A DNA stretch of 64,000 nucleotides from Lacibacter luteus (GTDB lineage Bacteria; Bacteroidota; Bacteroidia; Chitinophagales; Chitinophagaceae). The DNA lies in assembly GCF_004118265.1 (NCBI RefSeq), contig NZ_SDHW01000008.1, positions 124,001-188,000 of the forward strand. The letters are read 5' to 3'. Position numbers and translations under genes: made by a program. This document shows positions 9,253 through 17,575 of the stretch, one piece after another. The notes beneath the pieces were generated by a model that saw only the letters and a list, made by a program, of their open reading frames with translations, searched no databases and was not told the origin of the DNA. Within the stretch, counting starts at the first letter, position 1, and every line of letters begins with the position of its first letter.

Positions 9253-10761
9253 ATGGGTAAACCAACCGGATTTTTAGAATTTACAAGAGAGCTTCCATCA
9301 AAGCGTAGTGTGGAAGAGCGTGTAGGCGATTACAAAGAATTTGTAAACCGTTACAGCGATGAAAAGCTGAACCAGCAGAGTGGACGTTGTATGAATTGTG
9401 GTGTTCCGTTTTGTCACAGCGGTTGTCCTTTAGGCAACGTTATTCCCGAGTTCAACGATGCGGTGTATAATAAAGAGTGGAAAGATGCGTACGATATTCT
9501 TACATCAACCAATAATTTCCCTGAGTTTACGGGTCGTATCTGTCCGGCACCATGCGAATCTGCATGTGTGTTAGGCATCAATCAACCGGCAATTGCAATT
9601 GAAGAAATTGAAAAGCATATCATTGAAATTGCTTTCGAGAAAAATTTTGTACAGCCGAAAAAGATCAACAAACGCACAGGAAAAAAAGTGGCAGTGGTAG
9701 GTAGTGGTCCTGCAGGTTTGGCGGCAGCTGCTCAGCTGAATTATGCCGGTCATACAGTTACTGTATTTGAACGTGATGATCAGCCCGGAGGTTTGTTGCG
9801 TTACGGTATTCCCGATTTTAAACTGGAGAAATGGGTAATCGACCGTCGTGTAAAACTGATGGAAGAAGAAGGTGTAACATTTAAATGCAACGCCAACGTA
9901 GGTGTAAATGTAAATGTGAATGATCTGCTGCGTGAGTTTCATGCCATCGTTCTTGCAGGTGGTTCAACAGTACCACGTGATCTGAATGTTCCCGGTCGTG
10001 AATTGGATGGTGTTTATTTCGCAATGCAATTTTTAAAGCAACAGAATAAACGTAATGCCAATCTCGATCCGTTAGCAAACGCAGCTATTGAGAGCAATAT
10101 ACTTTCAGCAGAAGTGTTGGCAACGGGTAAAAATGTTGTGGTAATTGGTGGTGGCGATACAGGAAGCGACTGCGTAGGTACAAGCAACCGACATAAAGCA
10201 ACATCGGTAACACAATTTGAATTAATGCCAATGCCACCAACAGGTCGTACACAGTTTATGCCCTGGCCAACTTATCCCATGACGTTGAAAACATCTTCCT
10301 CGCATGAAGAGGGTGCCGATCGTAAATGGGCTGTTGCAACCAAAGAATTTATTGGTGATGAAAATGGTAAGTTGAAGGCATTGAAAATTGTTGACCTTGA
10401 ATGGAAGAGCAGTGCCGATGGTCGTCCGGCATCTTTTGTAGAAAGAGAAGGCAGCGAACGGATTATTCCCTGCGAACTTGCTTTATTGGCAATGGGTTTT
10501 GTAAATCCGCAATATGCCGGTTTGCTTGAGCAGTTAGGAGTTGACTTGGATGAACGTAAGAATGTAAAGGCAACGGAAAAAGAGTATAAAACAAATATCA
10601 ATAAAGTGTTTACTGCAGGTGATATGCGTCGTGGTCAATCACTGGTGGTTTGGGCTATCAGCGAAGGGCGTGAATGTGCACGTAAAGTAGATGAGTTTTT
10701 AAGCGGTGGAATATCCGTTTTGGAGACAAAAGATCAAACTGCTGCAGCTTTAATGTTTTAG
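9253..10761 (+). CDS. gltD: Glutamate synthase, small (beta) subunit
   Basis: This subunit oxidises NADPH and passes electrons through FAD and iron-sulphur clusters to GltB. Two N-terminal cysteine groups, starting at Cys46 (CMNCGVPFCHSGCP) and near residue 97 (CPAPCESAC), bind the 4Fe-4S clusters. An FAD-binding GSGPAGLAAAA lies near residue 150 and an NADPH-binding GGGDTGSDCVG near 300. A GDMRRGQSLVVWAI stretch closes the FAD fold. Length 502 is slightly longer than the E. coli protein. It is the last gene before a strong terminator and completes the gltBD operon. Confidence 0.97.
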   Translation: MGKPTGFLEFTRELPSKRSVEERVGDYKEFVNRYSDEKLNQQSGRCMNCGVPFCHSGCPLGNVIPEFNDAVYNKEWKDAYDILTSTNNFPEFTGRICPAPCESACVLGINQPAIAIEEIEKHIIEIAFEKNFVQPKKINKRTGKKVAVVGSGPAGLAAAAQLNYAGHTVTVFERDDQPGGLLRYGIPDFKLEKWVIDRRVKLMEEEGVTFKCNANVGVNVNVNDLLREFHAIVLAGGSTVPRDLNVPGRELDGVYFAMQFLKQQNKRNANLDPLANAAIESNILSAEVLATGKNVVVIGGGDTGSDCVGTSNRHKATSVTQFELMPMPPTGRTQFMPWPTYPMTLKTSSSHEEGADRKWAVATKEFIGDENGKLKALKIVDLEWKSSADGRPASFVEREGSERIIPCELALLAMGFVNPQYAGLLEQLGVDLDERKNVKATEKEYKTNINKVFTAGDMRRGQSLVVWAISEGRECARKVDEFLSGGISVLETKDQTAAALMF

Positions 10762-10802
10762 TAAGAGTTTATTTGTTGGGTAATATGATGCCCAACTTGT
10801 TT

Positions 10803-10849
10803 AAACAGGTGTAAATAATTGAATTTTAAATTATTGCACCTGTTTTTTT
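10803..10849 (+). terminator. Intrinsic terminator after gltD
   Basis: An imperfect stem pairs AAACAGGTG-TAAATAATT with AATTATT-GCACCTGTTT around a short A/T loop and is followed by seven T. A small hairpin GTTGGG...CCCAAC (10775-10796) precedes it. The position, 40 bases past the gltD stop, fits operon termination before amt. Confidence 0.8.
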
Positions 10850-10890
10850 GTTGCCATTCAATAAATATTAAAAAATATAAAATGTGAAAT

Positions 10891-10984
10891 AAACTAACGT
10901 GTTGTATTAGTTTTTATCGGTAGTTTAGTTAAATAATAATTAATTAAATAATTAATTAATATCTAAACCAAAAATCGATAGACC
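10891..10984 (+). promoter_or_regulatory. AT-rich amt promoter with inverted repeat
   Basis: A perfect 7-bp inverted repeat, AAACTAA (10891-10897) and TTAGTTT (10907-10913), lies 15 bp before a -7-like TAGTTTAG (10921-10928). A long A/T-only stretch with alternating TAATTAAT units fills the leader up to the amt start codon. The inverted repeat is placed like an operator; which protein would bind it is unknown. Confidence 0.35.
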
Positions 10985-12385
10985 ATGATTAAAAAAGTAA
11001 CCCCACGGCAAATTGCCCCCTTCCTCATTTTGGCAGCCGTAGCCATTGCCTCGTTGTTCATTCCGGTTGTTCCCGGTTTTGAAGACAAAGCAGGCGTTTA
11101 TAATCCTGCAGATATTGCCTGGATTATTGTAGCAACAGCATTAGTATTTCTTATGACACCCGGCCTTGCCTTTTTCTATGGCGGTATGGTGCACCGTAAG
11201 AACGTTATTTCAACAATGATCAAAAGTGTGGTTGCCGCAGGTGTGGTAGGCGTACTTTGGATTGTAGTTGGCTTCAGCCTTGCCTTTGGTTCTTCCGTTG
11301 GTGGTTTCATTGGCGATCCTTCTACTTTCCTGTTCTTTAAAGATGTTACCTCAGGTGCTCCCTGGAGTTTAGCACCAAGCATACCGTTAGCGTTGTTTGC
11401 TTTGTTCCAGATGATGTTTGCAATCATTACTCCTGGTCTGGTAGTAGGTGCCGTTGCTGAACGTATCCGTTTTACATCCTATATCCTGTTTACCGTTTTA
11501 TTTTCATTATTAGTTTATGCTCCGCTTGCGCATTGGAGCTGGCATCCGGATGGATTCCTGTTTAAAATGGGTGTTCTCGACTTTGCAGGTGGTACAGTAG
11601 TACACATTTCTGCAGGTTGTGCTGCACTTGCCGGTGCATTGGTATTAAAGCGCAGAAAAGTACACATCGAAAACAAAGAAATTCCACCTGCAAACGTACC
11701 ATACGTATTGATCGGTACCGGTTTGCTCTGGTTTGGTTGGTTTGGTTTCAATGCAGGTTCTGCATTGGGTTCAAATGCATTGGCGGTTTCTGCCTTTGCA
11801 ACAACAAACACAGCAGCAGCAGCAGCAGGTTTAAGCTGGATGTTCTTTGATGTTGTACGTGGTAAAAAACCTTCTGTACTTGGTTTTTGTATTGGTGCAG
11901 TAGTTGGTCTTGTTGCCATTACACCTGCAGCAGGTTTCGTAGGTATTCCTCAAAGTATCTTCATTGGTGCAGTAGCAGCCATCATTTCTAACATCGCAGT
12001 ATACTACAAACAAAAATCAAGACTTGATGATACATTGGATGTATTCCCTTGTCATGGTATTGGTGGTATGGTTGGTATGCTTATGACGGGTTTATTTGCG
12101 TCAAAAGCAGTTAACACAGCCGGAAACGATGGTTGGTTCTACGGTAACTTCGATTTCTTCTTTACGCAGTTAAAAGCGCTTGTAATTGTTGTTGCATTCA
12201 GCTTTACTGCATCATTCATCATCTTTAAATTCATCAACTTTATTCTGCCTTTGCGTGTAAGTGAAGAAGAAGAAGAGTTGGGTCTGGATGCTACACAGCA
12301 CAACGAAAAGTATCTGCAAGGAACTTTGCTGGTTGCTAAAAATGGCCAGATGAAAGAAGAAGAAGCAGATCAGATTTCTGAATAA
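10985..12385 (+). CDS. amt: Ammonium transporter
   Basis: An inner-membrane ammonium channel of the Amt/MEP/Rh family with about 11-12 membrane segments and a polar C-terminal tail. Family signatures are clear: MTPGLAFFYGGMVHRKNV near residue 58, SWHPDGFLFKMG, DFAGGTVVHISAG with the first pore histidine, and CHGIGGMVGML with the second. At 466 residues it is normal to slightly long; the N-terminal hydrophobic segment may be a signal or an extra helix. No PII gene (glnB/glnK) follows, although that is the common arrangement; a porin follows instead. Lying next to gltBD, it supplies the ammonium used by GS-GOGAT. Confidence 0.96.
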   Translation: MIKKVTPRQIAPFLILAAVAIASLFIPVVPGFEDKAGVYNPADIAWIIVATALVFLMTPGLAFFYGGMVHRKNVISTMIKSVVAAGVVGVLWIVVGFSLAFGSSVGGFIGDPSTFLFFKDVTSGAPWSLAPSIPLALFALFQMMFAIITPGLVVGAVAERIRFTSYILFTVLFSLLVYAPLAHWSWHPDGFLFKMGVLDFAGGTVVHISAGCAALAGALVLKRRKVHIENKEIPPANVPYVLIGTGLLWFGWFGFNAGSALGSNALAVSAFATTNTAAAAAGLSWMFFDVVRGKKPSVLGFCIGAVVGLVAITPAAGFVGIPQSIFIGAVAAIISNIAVYYKQKSRLDDTLDVFPCHGIGGMVGMLMTGLFASKAVNTAGNDGWFYGNFDFFFTQLKALVIVVAFSFTASFIIFKFINFILPLRVSEEEEELGLDATQHNEKYLQGTLLVAKNGQMKEEEADQISE

Positions 12386-12422
12386 TCACATTATTAAATA
12401 TCGATTTCCATTAGAAAAAAAA

Positions 12423-12468
12423 GGTACAGCATAATAATCTGCTGTTGACGCAACAGATGTGCTGTACC
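12423..12468. promoter_or_regulatory. Long two-part hairpin between amt and porin gene
   Basis: GGTACAGCA (12423-12431) pairs perfectly with TGCTGTACC (12460-12468). Inside, ATCTG-CTGTTG pairs with CAACAGAT around an ACG loop. No T-run follows on the + strand. An eight-A stretch just before it would be a U-run only on the other strand, where no gene ends. It could be a processing, stabilising or partial-termination signal that separates amt from porin expression. Confidence 0.6.
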
Positions 12469-12494
12469 CTTATTAACACTTAAAATCAATTACA

Positions 12495-13601
12495 ATGTTA
12501 CGAAAATTCTTCGCAACGGGGTCTTTCCTGTGTGTTACCTTATTGTCTTTCGCTCAACAAAATTCATCGCTCGAAAAAGTAACTCCGCCAACTGATTCAA
12601 CAGCGGCAGCAGCAGATGAACCAGAAAAAAAACCGGCTTTAACCATTAGTGGTTCTGCAGATACATATTTCAAATACGACTTCGCTAAACAAGGTTCTAA
12701 CAACAGAACAAGCTTTACAAATGCAAACAACACATTTGCTATTGGTATGGCATCTGTTAAATTTGAACATGCAGGCGATAAAGTAAGTGCTGTTGCAGAT
12801 TTAGGTTTCGGCCCACGTGCAATGGAATTTGCTTACAATGATGCAGGTATTTTTGCTGCAGTTAAACAATTGTATGTTTCATATGCTCCTGTTGAAAGCC
12901 TCAAGTTTACTGCAGGTACTTGGGCTACACACGTAGGTTATGAATTAGTTGATCCGCAACTTAACCGTAACTACAGCATGAGCTACATGTTCACCAATGG
13001 TCCTTTCACACACACTGGTGTTAAAGCAGATTTAACTGTTGGTAAAAGTGGTTTCATGGTAGGTATTGCAAACCCTACAGACTATCGTTTATTACCTGCC
13101 GGACAAATTGAAAAGAAATTTTTTATTGCACAGTACAGCCTTGCTGCAACTGACGGTATTAAATTGTATGCAAACTTTGTTGCCGGTAAAAACCCCGACA
13201 CTTCTCTTGTAAATCAAATTGACTTTGTAGGTACGTTTGCTGTTAGCAGCAAATTCAATATTGGTGTTAACGCTACACTCAACAATACCAAAGCATGGGA
13301 TGGTTCTAAGAACGAAGATGCTAAAAGCTGGTGGGGTGCTGCTGCATACCTTAACGTTGATCCTACAGATGTGTTTGGTTTAACACTCCGTAGCGAATTA
13401 TTCGATGATAAAGATGGTGTAAAAGGTTTTGGTACATCCATCTTCGCAAATACACTCTCTGCCAACTTTCGTGTAGGTGGCTTCACTTTCATTCCTGAAT
13501 TGCGTATTGAAAGTGCCGGCGCTTCTATCTACAGCGATAAAGATGGTGCAGGAACAAAATCAGCTGCCAGCTTCCTGTTGGCTGCCGTGTATAAATTCTA
13601 A
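12495..13601 (+). CDS. Outer-membrane beta-barrel porin, BBP2/OmpL-like
   Basis: A 368-residue predicted porin with an N-terminal signal peptide (MLRKFFATGSFLCVTLLSFAQ), a short Ala/Pro-rich linker and then alternating strands typical of the putative beta-barrel porin-2 family, for example ISGSADTYFKYDF and VKFEHAGDKVSAVADLGFG. It ends in the aromatic-terminated strand LLAAVYKF expected of BAM substrates. It follows amt by 109 bases with only the hairpin between, so it may bring ammonium or small solutes across the outer membrane for Amt. That link is inferred from gene order; substrate specificity cannot be read from the sequence. Confidence 0.85.
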   Translation: MLRKFFATGSFLCVTLLSFAQQNSSLEKVTPPTDSTAAAADEPEKKPALTISGSADTYFKYDFAKQGSNNRTSFTNANNTFAIGMASVKFEHAGDKVSAVADLGFGPRAMEFAYNDAGIFAAVKQLYVSYAPVESLKFTAGTWATHVGYELVDPQLNRNYSMSYMFTNGPFTHTGVKADLTVGKSGFMVGIANPTDYRLLPAGQIEKKFFIAQYSLAATDGIKLYANFVAGKNPDTSLVNQIDFVGTFAVSSKFNIGVNATLNNTKAWDGSKNEDAKSWWGAAAYLNVDPTDVFGLTLRSELFDDKDGVKGFGTSIFANTLSANFRVGGFTFIPELRIESAGASIYSDKDGAGTKSAASFLLAAVYKF

Positions 13602-13672
13602 CTCGAACAACGGCCATTCAGTTTCCTTTTTTATATATGGCAGGCCCGCTCTTTCTATAGCAGGCAATCGAT

Positions 13673-13705
13673 TACCCCTTTGTTTTTACAAAGGGGTTCG
13701 ATTTT
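13673..13705 (+). terminator. Intrinsic terminator after porin gene
   Basis: ACCCCTTTG pairs perfectly with CAAAGGGGT around TTTTTA, followed by TCGATTTT. It lies 72 bases after the porin stop. Confidence 0.75.
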
Positions 13706-13746
13706 AGAAATTTTAATGATGGTAATCGTAACTAAGCATGAGAAAA

Positions 13747-13783
13747 AGAAAGTCTCTCCGTTTGGAGAGACTTCTTTGTTTAT
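13747..13783. terminator. Bidirectional terminator between porin and aguA
   Basis: AGAAAGTCTCTCC pairs with GGAGAGACTTCTT around a CGTTT loop (one bulge), with T-rich flanks on both strands. It separates the + strand porin from the convergent - strand aguA. Confidence 0.75.
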
Positions 13784-13806
13784 AAAATGATTTTAGTTGA
13801 TGTGGA

Positions 13807-14856
13807 CTATACCAATGGTTCCTGTTGGCTTAAGCAATGGAAACTGCCCAGTCCCCAGATGATCTCTGTTGAATCAATTCCAACAACATCACGATCAGGA
13901 AAACATTGCTGAATGATCTGCAATGCTTTTTCATCTTTTGCGCAACGGAAGGTTGGAACAATCACCGATTTGTTAGCGATATAAAAGTTTGCATACGATG
14001 CAGGTAAACGTTGTTCATCATACAGCACTTCATCCGGCATGGGTAACTCCACAATGTTGAGTTGTTTGCCATTGAGCAAACGCATGCTTTGCAGCTGTTT
14101 TAAATTATGTTGCAGCAGATCGTAATTCTCATCTGCTTTGTTTTCTTCAATAACCGTTAATACAGTGTCTTCGTTTACAAAGCGAACTGTATCATCAATA
14201 TGTCCATCAGTATCATCACCAATAATGCCTTCATCAATCCACAAAATCTGTTCAACACCATAATAGTTAATGAGGTATTCTTCAATTTGTGATTGATTCA
14301 AATGCGGGTTACGGTTTGGATTGAGTAAGCATGCAGTTGAAGTCATTAATGTGCCTTTGCCATTGAACTCAACAGAGCCTCCTTCCATGACGATGCCGGG
14401 ATTGAATACCGGTAAGTTGTAATGCTTGCCAATCAATGTTGGGATCACATCATCCAGATCGTAGGGAGGATATTTATCGCCCCATGCATTGTATCCCCAG
14501 TCGACAATTACTTTCTTTTGTTCAGCATTTGGGTTAATGAGAAATGCCGGACCATGATCTCTGCACCAGGCATCGTTGGTAGGATGAAAAAAGAATTCAA
14601 CTTTGCTCAGATCAACAGCTGCTGTTTGTAAATGCCCCAATGCAAAATTCTTCATGGCTTCATCTGCCACATTAATACGCACCTGTTCACCTTTCGTCAA
14701 TTCTTTAATAAACTGAGCGTAGTATGGAAAGATGGTATCAATTTTTCCCGGCCATGAAGCTTCCTTATGCGGCCACGAAAGCCATGTTGCTACATGCGGA
14801 GCAAATTCAGCAGGAAAGATGTATCCAAGTTCTTTGGGAGTAAGTTTTGAGTTCAT
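13807..14856 (-). CDS. aguA: Agmatine deiminase
   Basis: This enzyme hydrolyses agmatine to N-carbamoylputrescine and ammonia, the first step of the agmatine route to putrescine. It belongs to the Porphyromonas-type peptidyl-arginine deiminase/agmatine deiminase family. Conserved blocks are WCRDHGPAF, MEGGSVEFNGKGT, DDTDGHIDDTVRF and a C-terminal GSFHCLSQQEP that contains the catalytic cysteine. I chose the ATG at 14856 (MNSKLTPKELGY) because homologues start just before this; an in-frame ATG seven codons upstream (14877) is possible. Length is then 349 residues. It lies 68 bases downstream of aguB on the same strand, completing the pathway pair. Confidence 0.93.
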   Translation of the reverse strand: MNSKLTPKELGYIFPAEFAPHVATWLSWPHKEASWPGKIDTIFPYYAQFIKELTKGEQVRINVADEAMKNFALGHLQTAAVDLSKVEFFFHPTNDAWCRDHGPAFLINPNAEQKKVIVDWGYNAWGDKYPPYDLDDVIPTLIGKHYNLPVFNPGIVMEGGSVEFNGKGTLMTSTACLLNPNRNPHLNQSQIEEYLINYYGVEQILWIDEGIIGDDTDGHIDDTVRFVNEDTVLTVIEENKADENYDLLQHNLKQLQSMRLLNGKQLNIVELPMPDEVLYDEQRLPASYANFYIANKSVIVPTFRCAKDEKALQIIQQCFPDRDVVGIDSTEIIWGLGSFHCLSQQEPLV

Positions 14857-14924
14857 AGTTAATAGTTCATCGATCATGGTTGTTGGCTCATGCTATGAAC
14901 AATGAACCATCTACCATGAGCAGT

Positions 14925-15800
14925 TTAATCTTCATCAATAAAACGCTTTGTAATTGGCTGATACGAATCAATTCTTCTGTCTCTTAAGAAAGGCCAGTGT
15001 GTGCGGTAACGATCACTCTTGGTAAGATCAAGTTCCTGCACATGAATTTCTTCTGCATCATGCGATGCTTTGTACAGCAATGTGCCAAATGGATTGCTTA
15101 CAAATGAACCCCCCCAGAATTTCATTGCACCATTCTGCTCAAGCCCAACACGGTTAACACTCACTACATGCAAACCATTTGCAACTGCATGACTGCGTTG
15201 TATTGTTTGCCATGCATTGTATTGCTCGGTATTGGTTGCTTCATCCTGCGATGTTGCCCAGCCAATAGCTGTCGGATAGAATAAAATTTCAGCACCCATC
15301 AATGCAGTAATACGTGCTGCTTCAGGATACCACTGATCCCAGCAGATAAGAATACCTATTGTAGCAAATTTTGTTTTGAATACTTTATAACCCAGATCAC
15401 CGGGTGTGAAATAAAATTTCTCGTAATACGCAGGATCATCGGGTATATGCATCTTACGGTATTTGCCCAAGTAAGCACCATCAGCATCCAGTACAGCTGT
15501 TGTATTATGGTATAAGCCCTGTGTACGTTTTTCAAACAACGAAGCAATGATCACCACACCTAACTCTTTCGCTACTGCACTCAACGCATCGGTTGATGGA
15601 CCGGGAATTGCTTCTGCCAGCAGGAAATTATCATAATTCTCTTCATCGCAGAAATAAAGCGAAGTAAACAACTCCTGTAAACACACGATCTGTGCGCCTT
15701 TGGCTGCAGCCTCCCTTGTTTTGGCGATAGCCTTTTGCAGATTCTCTTCTTTATTGGCGGTGCAACTCATTTGCACCAACCCAACCTGTACTTTACTCAT
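14925..15800 (-). CDS. aguB: N-carbamoylputrescine amidase
   Basis: A carbon-nitrogen hydrolase (nitrilase superfamily) that converts N-carbamoylputrescine to putrescine, CO2 and ammonia. The Glu-Lys-Cys catalytic triad is visible: Glu in LQELFTSLYF, Lys in KYRKMHIPDDP and Cys in ILICWDQWYPEAAR. Its 291 residues match the family length (~290-300). It is the first gene of the aguBA operon; a perfect TAnnTTTG box stands 21 bases upstream. There is no signal peptide, so it acts in the cytoplasm. Confidence 0.95.
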   Translation of the reverse strand: MSKVQVGLVQMSCTANKEENLQKAIAKTREAAAKGAQIVCLQELFTSLYFCDEENYDNFLLAEAIPGPSTDALSAVAKELGVVIIASLFEKRTQGLYHNTTAVLDADGAYLGKYRKMHIPDDPAYYEKFYFTPGDLGYKVFKTKFATIGILICWDQWYPEAARITALMGAEILFYPTAIGWATSQDEATNTEQYNAWQTIQRSHAVANGLHVVSVNRVGLEQNGAMKFWGGSFVSNPFGTLLYKASHDAEEIHVQELDLTKSDRYRTHWPFLRDRRIDSYQPITKRFIDED

Positions 15801-15820
15801 TGTGCTTTTTTTAAGAGGGG

Positions 15821-15828
15821 CAAAAATA
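15821..15828 (-). promoter_or_regulatory. -7 box of aguBA
   Basis: On the - strand this reads TATTTTTG, a perfect match to the Bacteroidota TAnnTTTG box, 21 bases upstream of the aguB ATG. Confidence 0.6.
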
Positions 15829-15955
15829 CAGAAATAGTTGGGAGAGGAGTTTACAGTTGATTAGTTTATGGTTAAGGCAGTTATCTCCGGCAGCTTTTCG
15901 TTGGTCAGGCGACCAATGAAGGCAGCGTTGTTAAGCATTCTTTCATTTAGCCCTG

Positions 15956-16534
15956 CTACTTCAACTCTTCGCCGGCAACAACCATTTTTCCAAGCCATTT
16001 TTTGCGAAATGCTTCACTTGAATCTTTTACCGGTGCAATAAAGGTTACATGTACAGGCTTAACACCGCAAAATTCAAGCGTGCCTTTTTTAAATTGGTTG
16101 ATGGTGGGACTTTTCATAAACAGCCAGTCGTACCAGCGGGGTGTATCGGCAGTAACGATGATGTGTGCTGTTTTGCCTTTCAATAATTTTTTAGGGAAAG
16201 GTTTGCCCGGCACCGGTTGATAGGTGATACCCGGCAGAAAAACCCGGTCAATAAAACCTTTCATAATGGCAGGATAGCCATACCACCACATCGGGAATAC
16301 CCATACCAAGTGATCGGCCTGTTTTATCTGTTCAACAGCGTTTAACAGATCGGGCTCGAGTTGTGTACGTTCCCGATAACCATGTTGCAGGTTTGGGTTG
16401 AAGTTTAATTCGCCGATATTGAGTTGTGTAAACTGTGCATTCGTTTTTGCCAATCCTTCTTTGTATGCATTTGCCAGCGCATGATTAAAACTTTCCTTAT
16501 CGGGGTGACCATTAATAAGCAATACTTTTTTCAT
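15956..16534 (-). CDS. NAD(P)H:quinone oxidoreductase, flavodoxin-like fold
   Basis: A 192-residue FMN/FAD oxidoreductase of the NQO1/MdaB-like flavodoxin-fold family, expected to reduce quinones or similar compounds with NAD(P)H in the cytoplasm. Recognised by MKKVLLINGHPDKESFN, the phosphate-binding start, and the flavin loop WVFPMWWYGYPAIMKGFIDRV. The gene lies 57 bases downstream of a Crp-type regulator on the same strand. It has its own -7-like box, spanned by a perfect inverted repeat (16535-16563), so it is probably controlled locally. The exact physiological substrate cannot be told. Confidence 0.85.
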   Translation of the reverse strand: MKKVLLINGHPDKESFNHALANAYKEGLAKTNAQFTQLNIGELNFNPNLQHGYRERTQLEPDLLNAVEQIKQADHLVWVFPMWWYGYPAIMKGFIDRVFLPGITYQPVPGKPFPKKLLKGKTAHIIVTADTPRWYDWLFMKSPTINQFKKGTLEFCGVKPVHVTFIAPVKDSSEAFRKKWLGKMVVAGEELK

Positions 16535-16563
16535 CTTCCTGTTTTATACAAATGAACAGGAAG
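16535..16563 (-). promoter_or_regulatory. Inverted-repeat operator over the oxidoreductase promoter
   Basis: CTTCCTGTT (16535-16543) and AACAGGAAG (16555-16563) form a perfect 9-bp inverted repeat with an 11-bp centre. The - strand -7-like box TTCATTTG (16548-16555) lies inside it. An operator here would block RNA polymerase, consistent with repression, perhaps by the adjacent Crp-type protein. Confidence 0.45.
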
Positions 16564-16591
16564 CCATTGCAATGAAAAAGGACAAATGTCT

Positions 16592-17155
16592 CTATATCGT
16601 AATTGCTCTTCGTATGCGGCTGAGATGACGTTGTGTAATGCCTAAATACGATGCCAGGTGCTGTAAGGGGATCTGCTGCAAATAATCAGGATGTTTTTCT
16701 AAGAGGTCTTTATACCTGTTCTCTGCGTTTTCTTTTTGCAGGAGAAAGACACGCTGTTCCATTTTCATGTATTCCTGCTCAGCTATCAGTTTTGAAAACC
16801 GCAGCCAGTTTGTGCTGCTTTGCTCCAGCTGCAGAATAGTTTCACGTGGGATGGCATATACTTCGGCATCCGACAGCGCATGAATATTTTCTACCGATTT
16901 TTCCTGTGTAAGAAAAGAAGAGTAAGCGGTGATAAATGTATTTGCAAAAGCGAAACAATAAGTGATTTCTTCGCCGGTGGTATTGGTATAGAACGAACGG
17001 AATAAACCCGATTGAACAAACCATACATGTTTACAAACCTGCTCTTCACGAATAAGAAAACCGCCTTTACCGATCTTACGGTAACTGGCAGCCTGTAAAG
17101 CTTTTTCTATTTCATCGTTGCTGAAAAGATTAAATGAACGCAGGTATTGTTCCAT
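16592..17155 (-). CDS. Crp/Fnr-family regulator
   Basis: A 187-residue transcription factor with an N-terminal cyclic-nucleotide-binding-like beta-barrel (KGGFLIREEQVCKHVWFVQSG) and a C-terminal winged helix-turn-helix (QIPLQHLASYLGITQRHLSRIRR). It lacks FNR-type N-terminal cysteines, so it is not an iron-sulphur oxygen sensor; the ligand is unknown. A perfect -7 box, TAGCTTTG, ends only five bases before the ATG, which would give a leaderless or near-leaderless transcript. The oxidoreductase gene directly downstream is its likely target. Confidence 0.88.
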   Translation of the reverse strand: MEQYLRSFNLFSNDEIEKALQAASYRKIGKGGFLIREEQVCKHVWFVQSGLFRSFYTNTTGEEITYCFAFANTFITAYSSFLTQEKSVENIHALSDAEVYAIPRETILQLEQSSTNWLRFSKLIAEQEYMKMEQRVFLLQKENAENRYKDLLEKHPDYLQQIPLQHLASYLGITQRHLSRIRRAITI

Positions 17156-17160
17156 GTATG

Positions 17161-17168
17161 CAAAGCTA
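17161..17168 (-). promoter_or_regulatory. -7 box for a near-leaderless crp-type mRNA
   Basis: On the - strand this is TAGCTTTG, a full TAnnTTTG match; the ATG at 17155 is where transcription would start. Confidence 0.45.
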
Positions 17169-17177
17169 CGTGCTTGT

Positions 17178-17570
17178 TTATTTCAATCGTTCCAGTACGC
17201 CTTTGCGTTTAACAATATTCTTATAATCCCATTGAATGTCTCTTCCTTTTTGCAGCCAGCGTTTTAGATCTTTGGTTTTCACTTCCGATGCATTGTTATA
17301 AAAAATGGAAGCGTCTTTGAATTTTTCTCCTCTTACATTTAAACTTTCTTCATCAAAACCGATGCCGCTCCAGAACATAAGGCGAATTCCTTTTTTCTGT
17401 TTACTGTAACCAACAATGGGGTTGCCCTCCAAAAACCAAACGGGATGAGCATGCCAGATCTTGTTCTCCGCTTCTTTTAATGTTTTGCTGATCTCTGTTG
17501 CCAGCAGATCACAAATCGCTTTATCATCCGGCGTTTGTTTGTTGTTGTAGGCTTGAATGTCGGGGAGCAT
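17178..17570 (-). CDS. DUF1801 domain protein
   Basis: A 130-residue cytoplasmic protein of the DUF1801/YdhG-like family (iron-chaperone-like fold). Seen features are the start of the helix-strand unit (ICDLLATEISKTLKEAENKI), then WHAHPVWFLEGNPIVGY and the hydrophobic strand KKGIRLMFWSGIGF, all usual for the family. Its function is not established. It starts 5 bases after the HD-domain gene ends, on the same strand, so the two form an operon. Confidence 0.8.
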   Translation of the reverse strand: MLPDIQAYNNKQTPDDKAICDLLATEISKTLKEAENKIWHAHPVWFLEGNPIVGYSKQKKGIRLMFWSGIGFDEESLNVRGEKFKDASIFYNNASEVKTKDLKRWLQKGRDIQWDYKNIVKRKGVLERLK

Positions 17571-17575
17571 AATTT

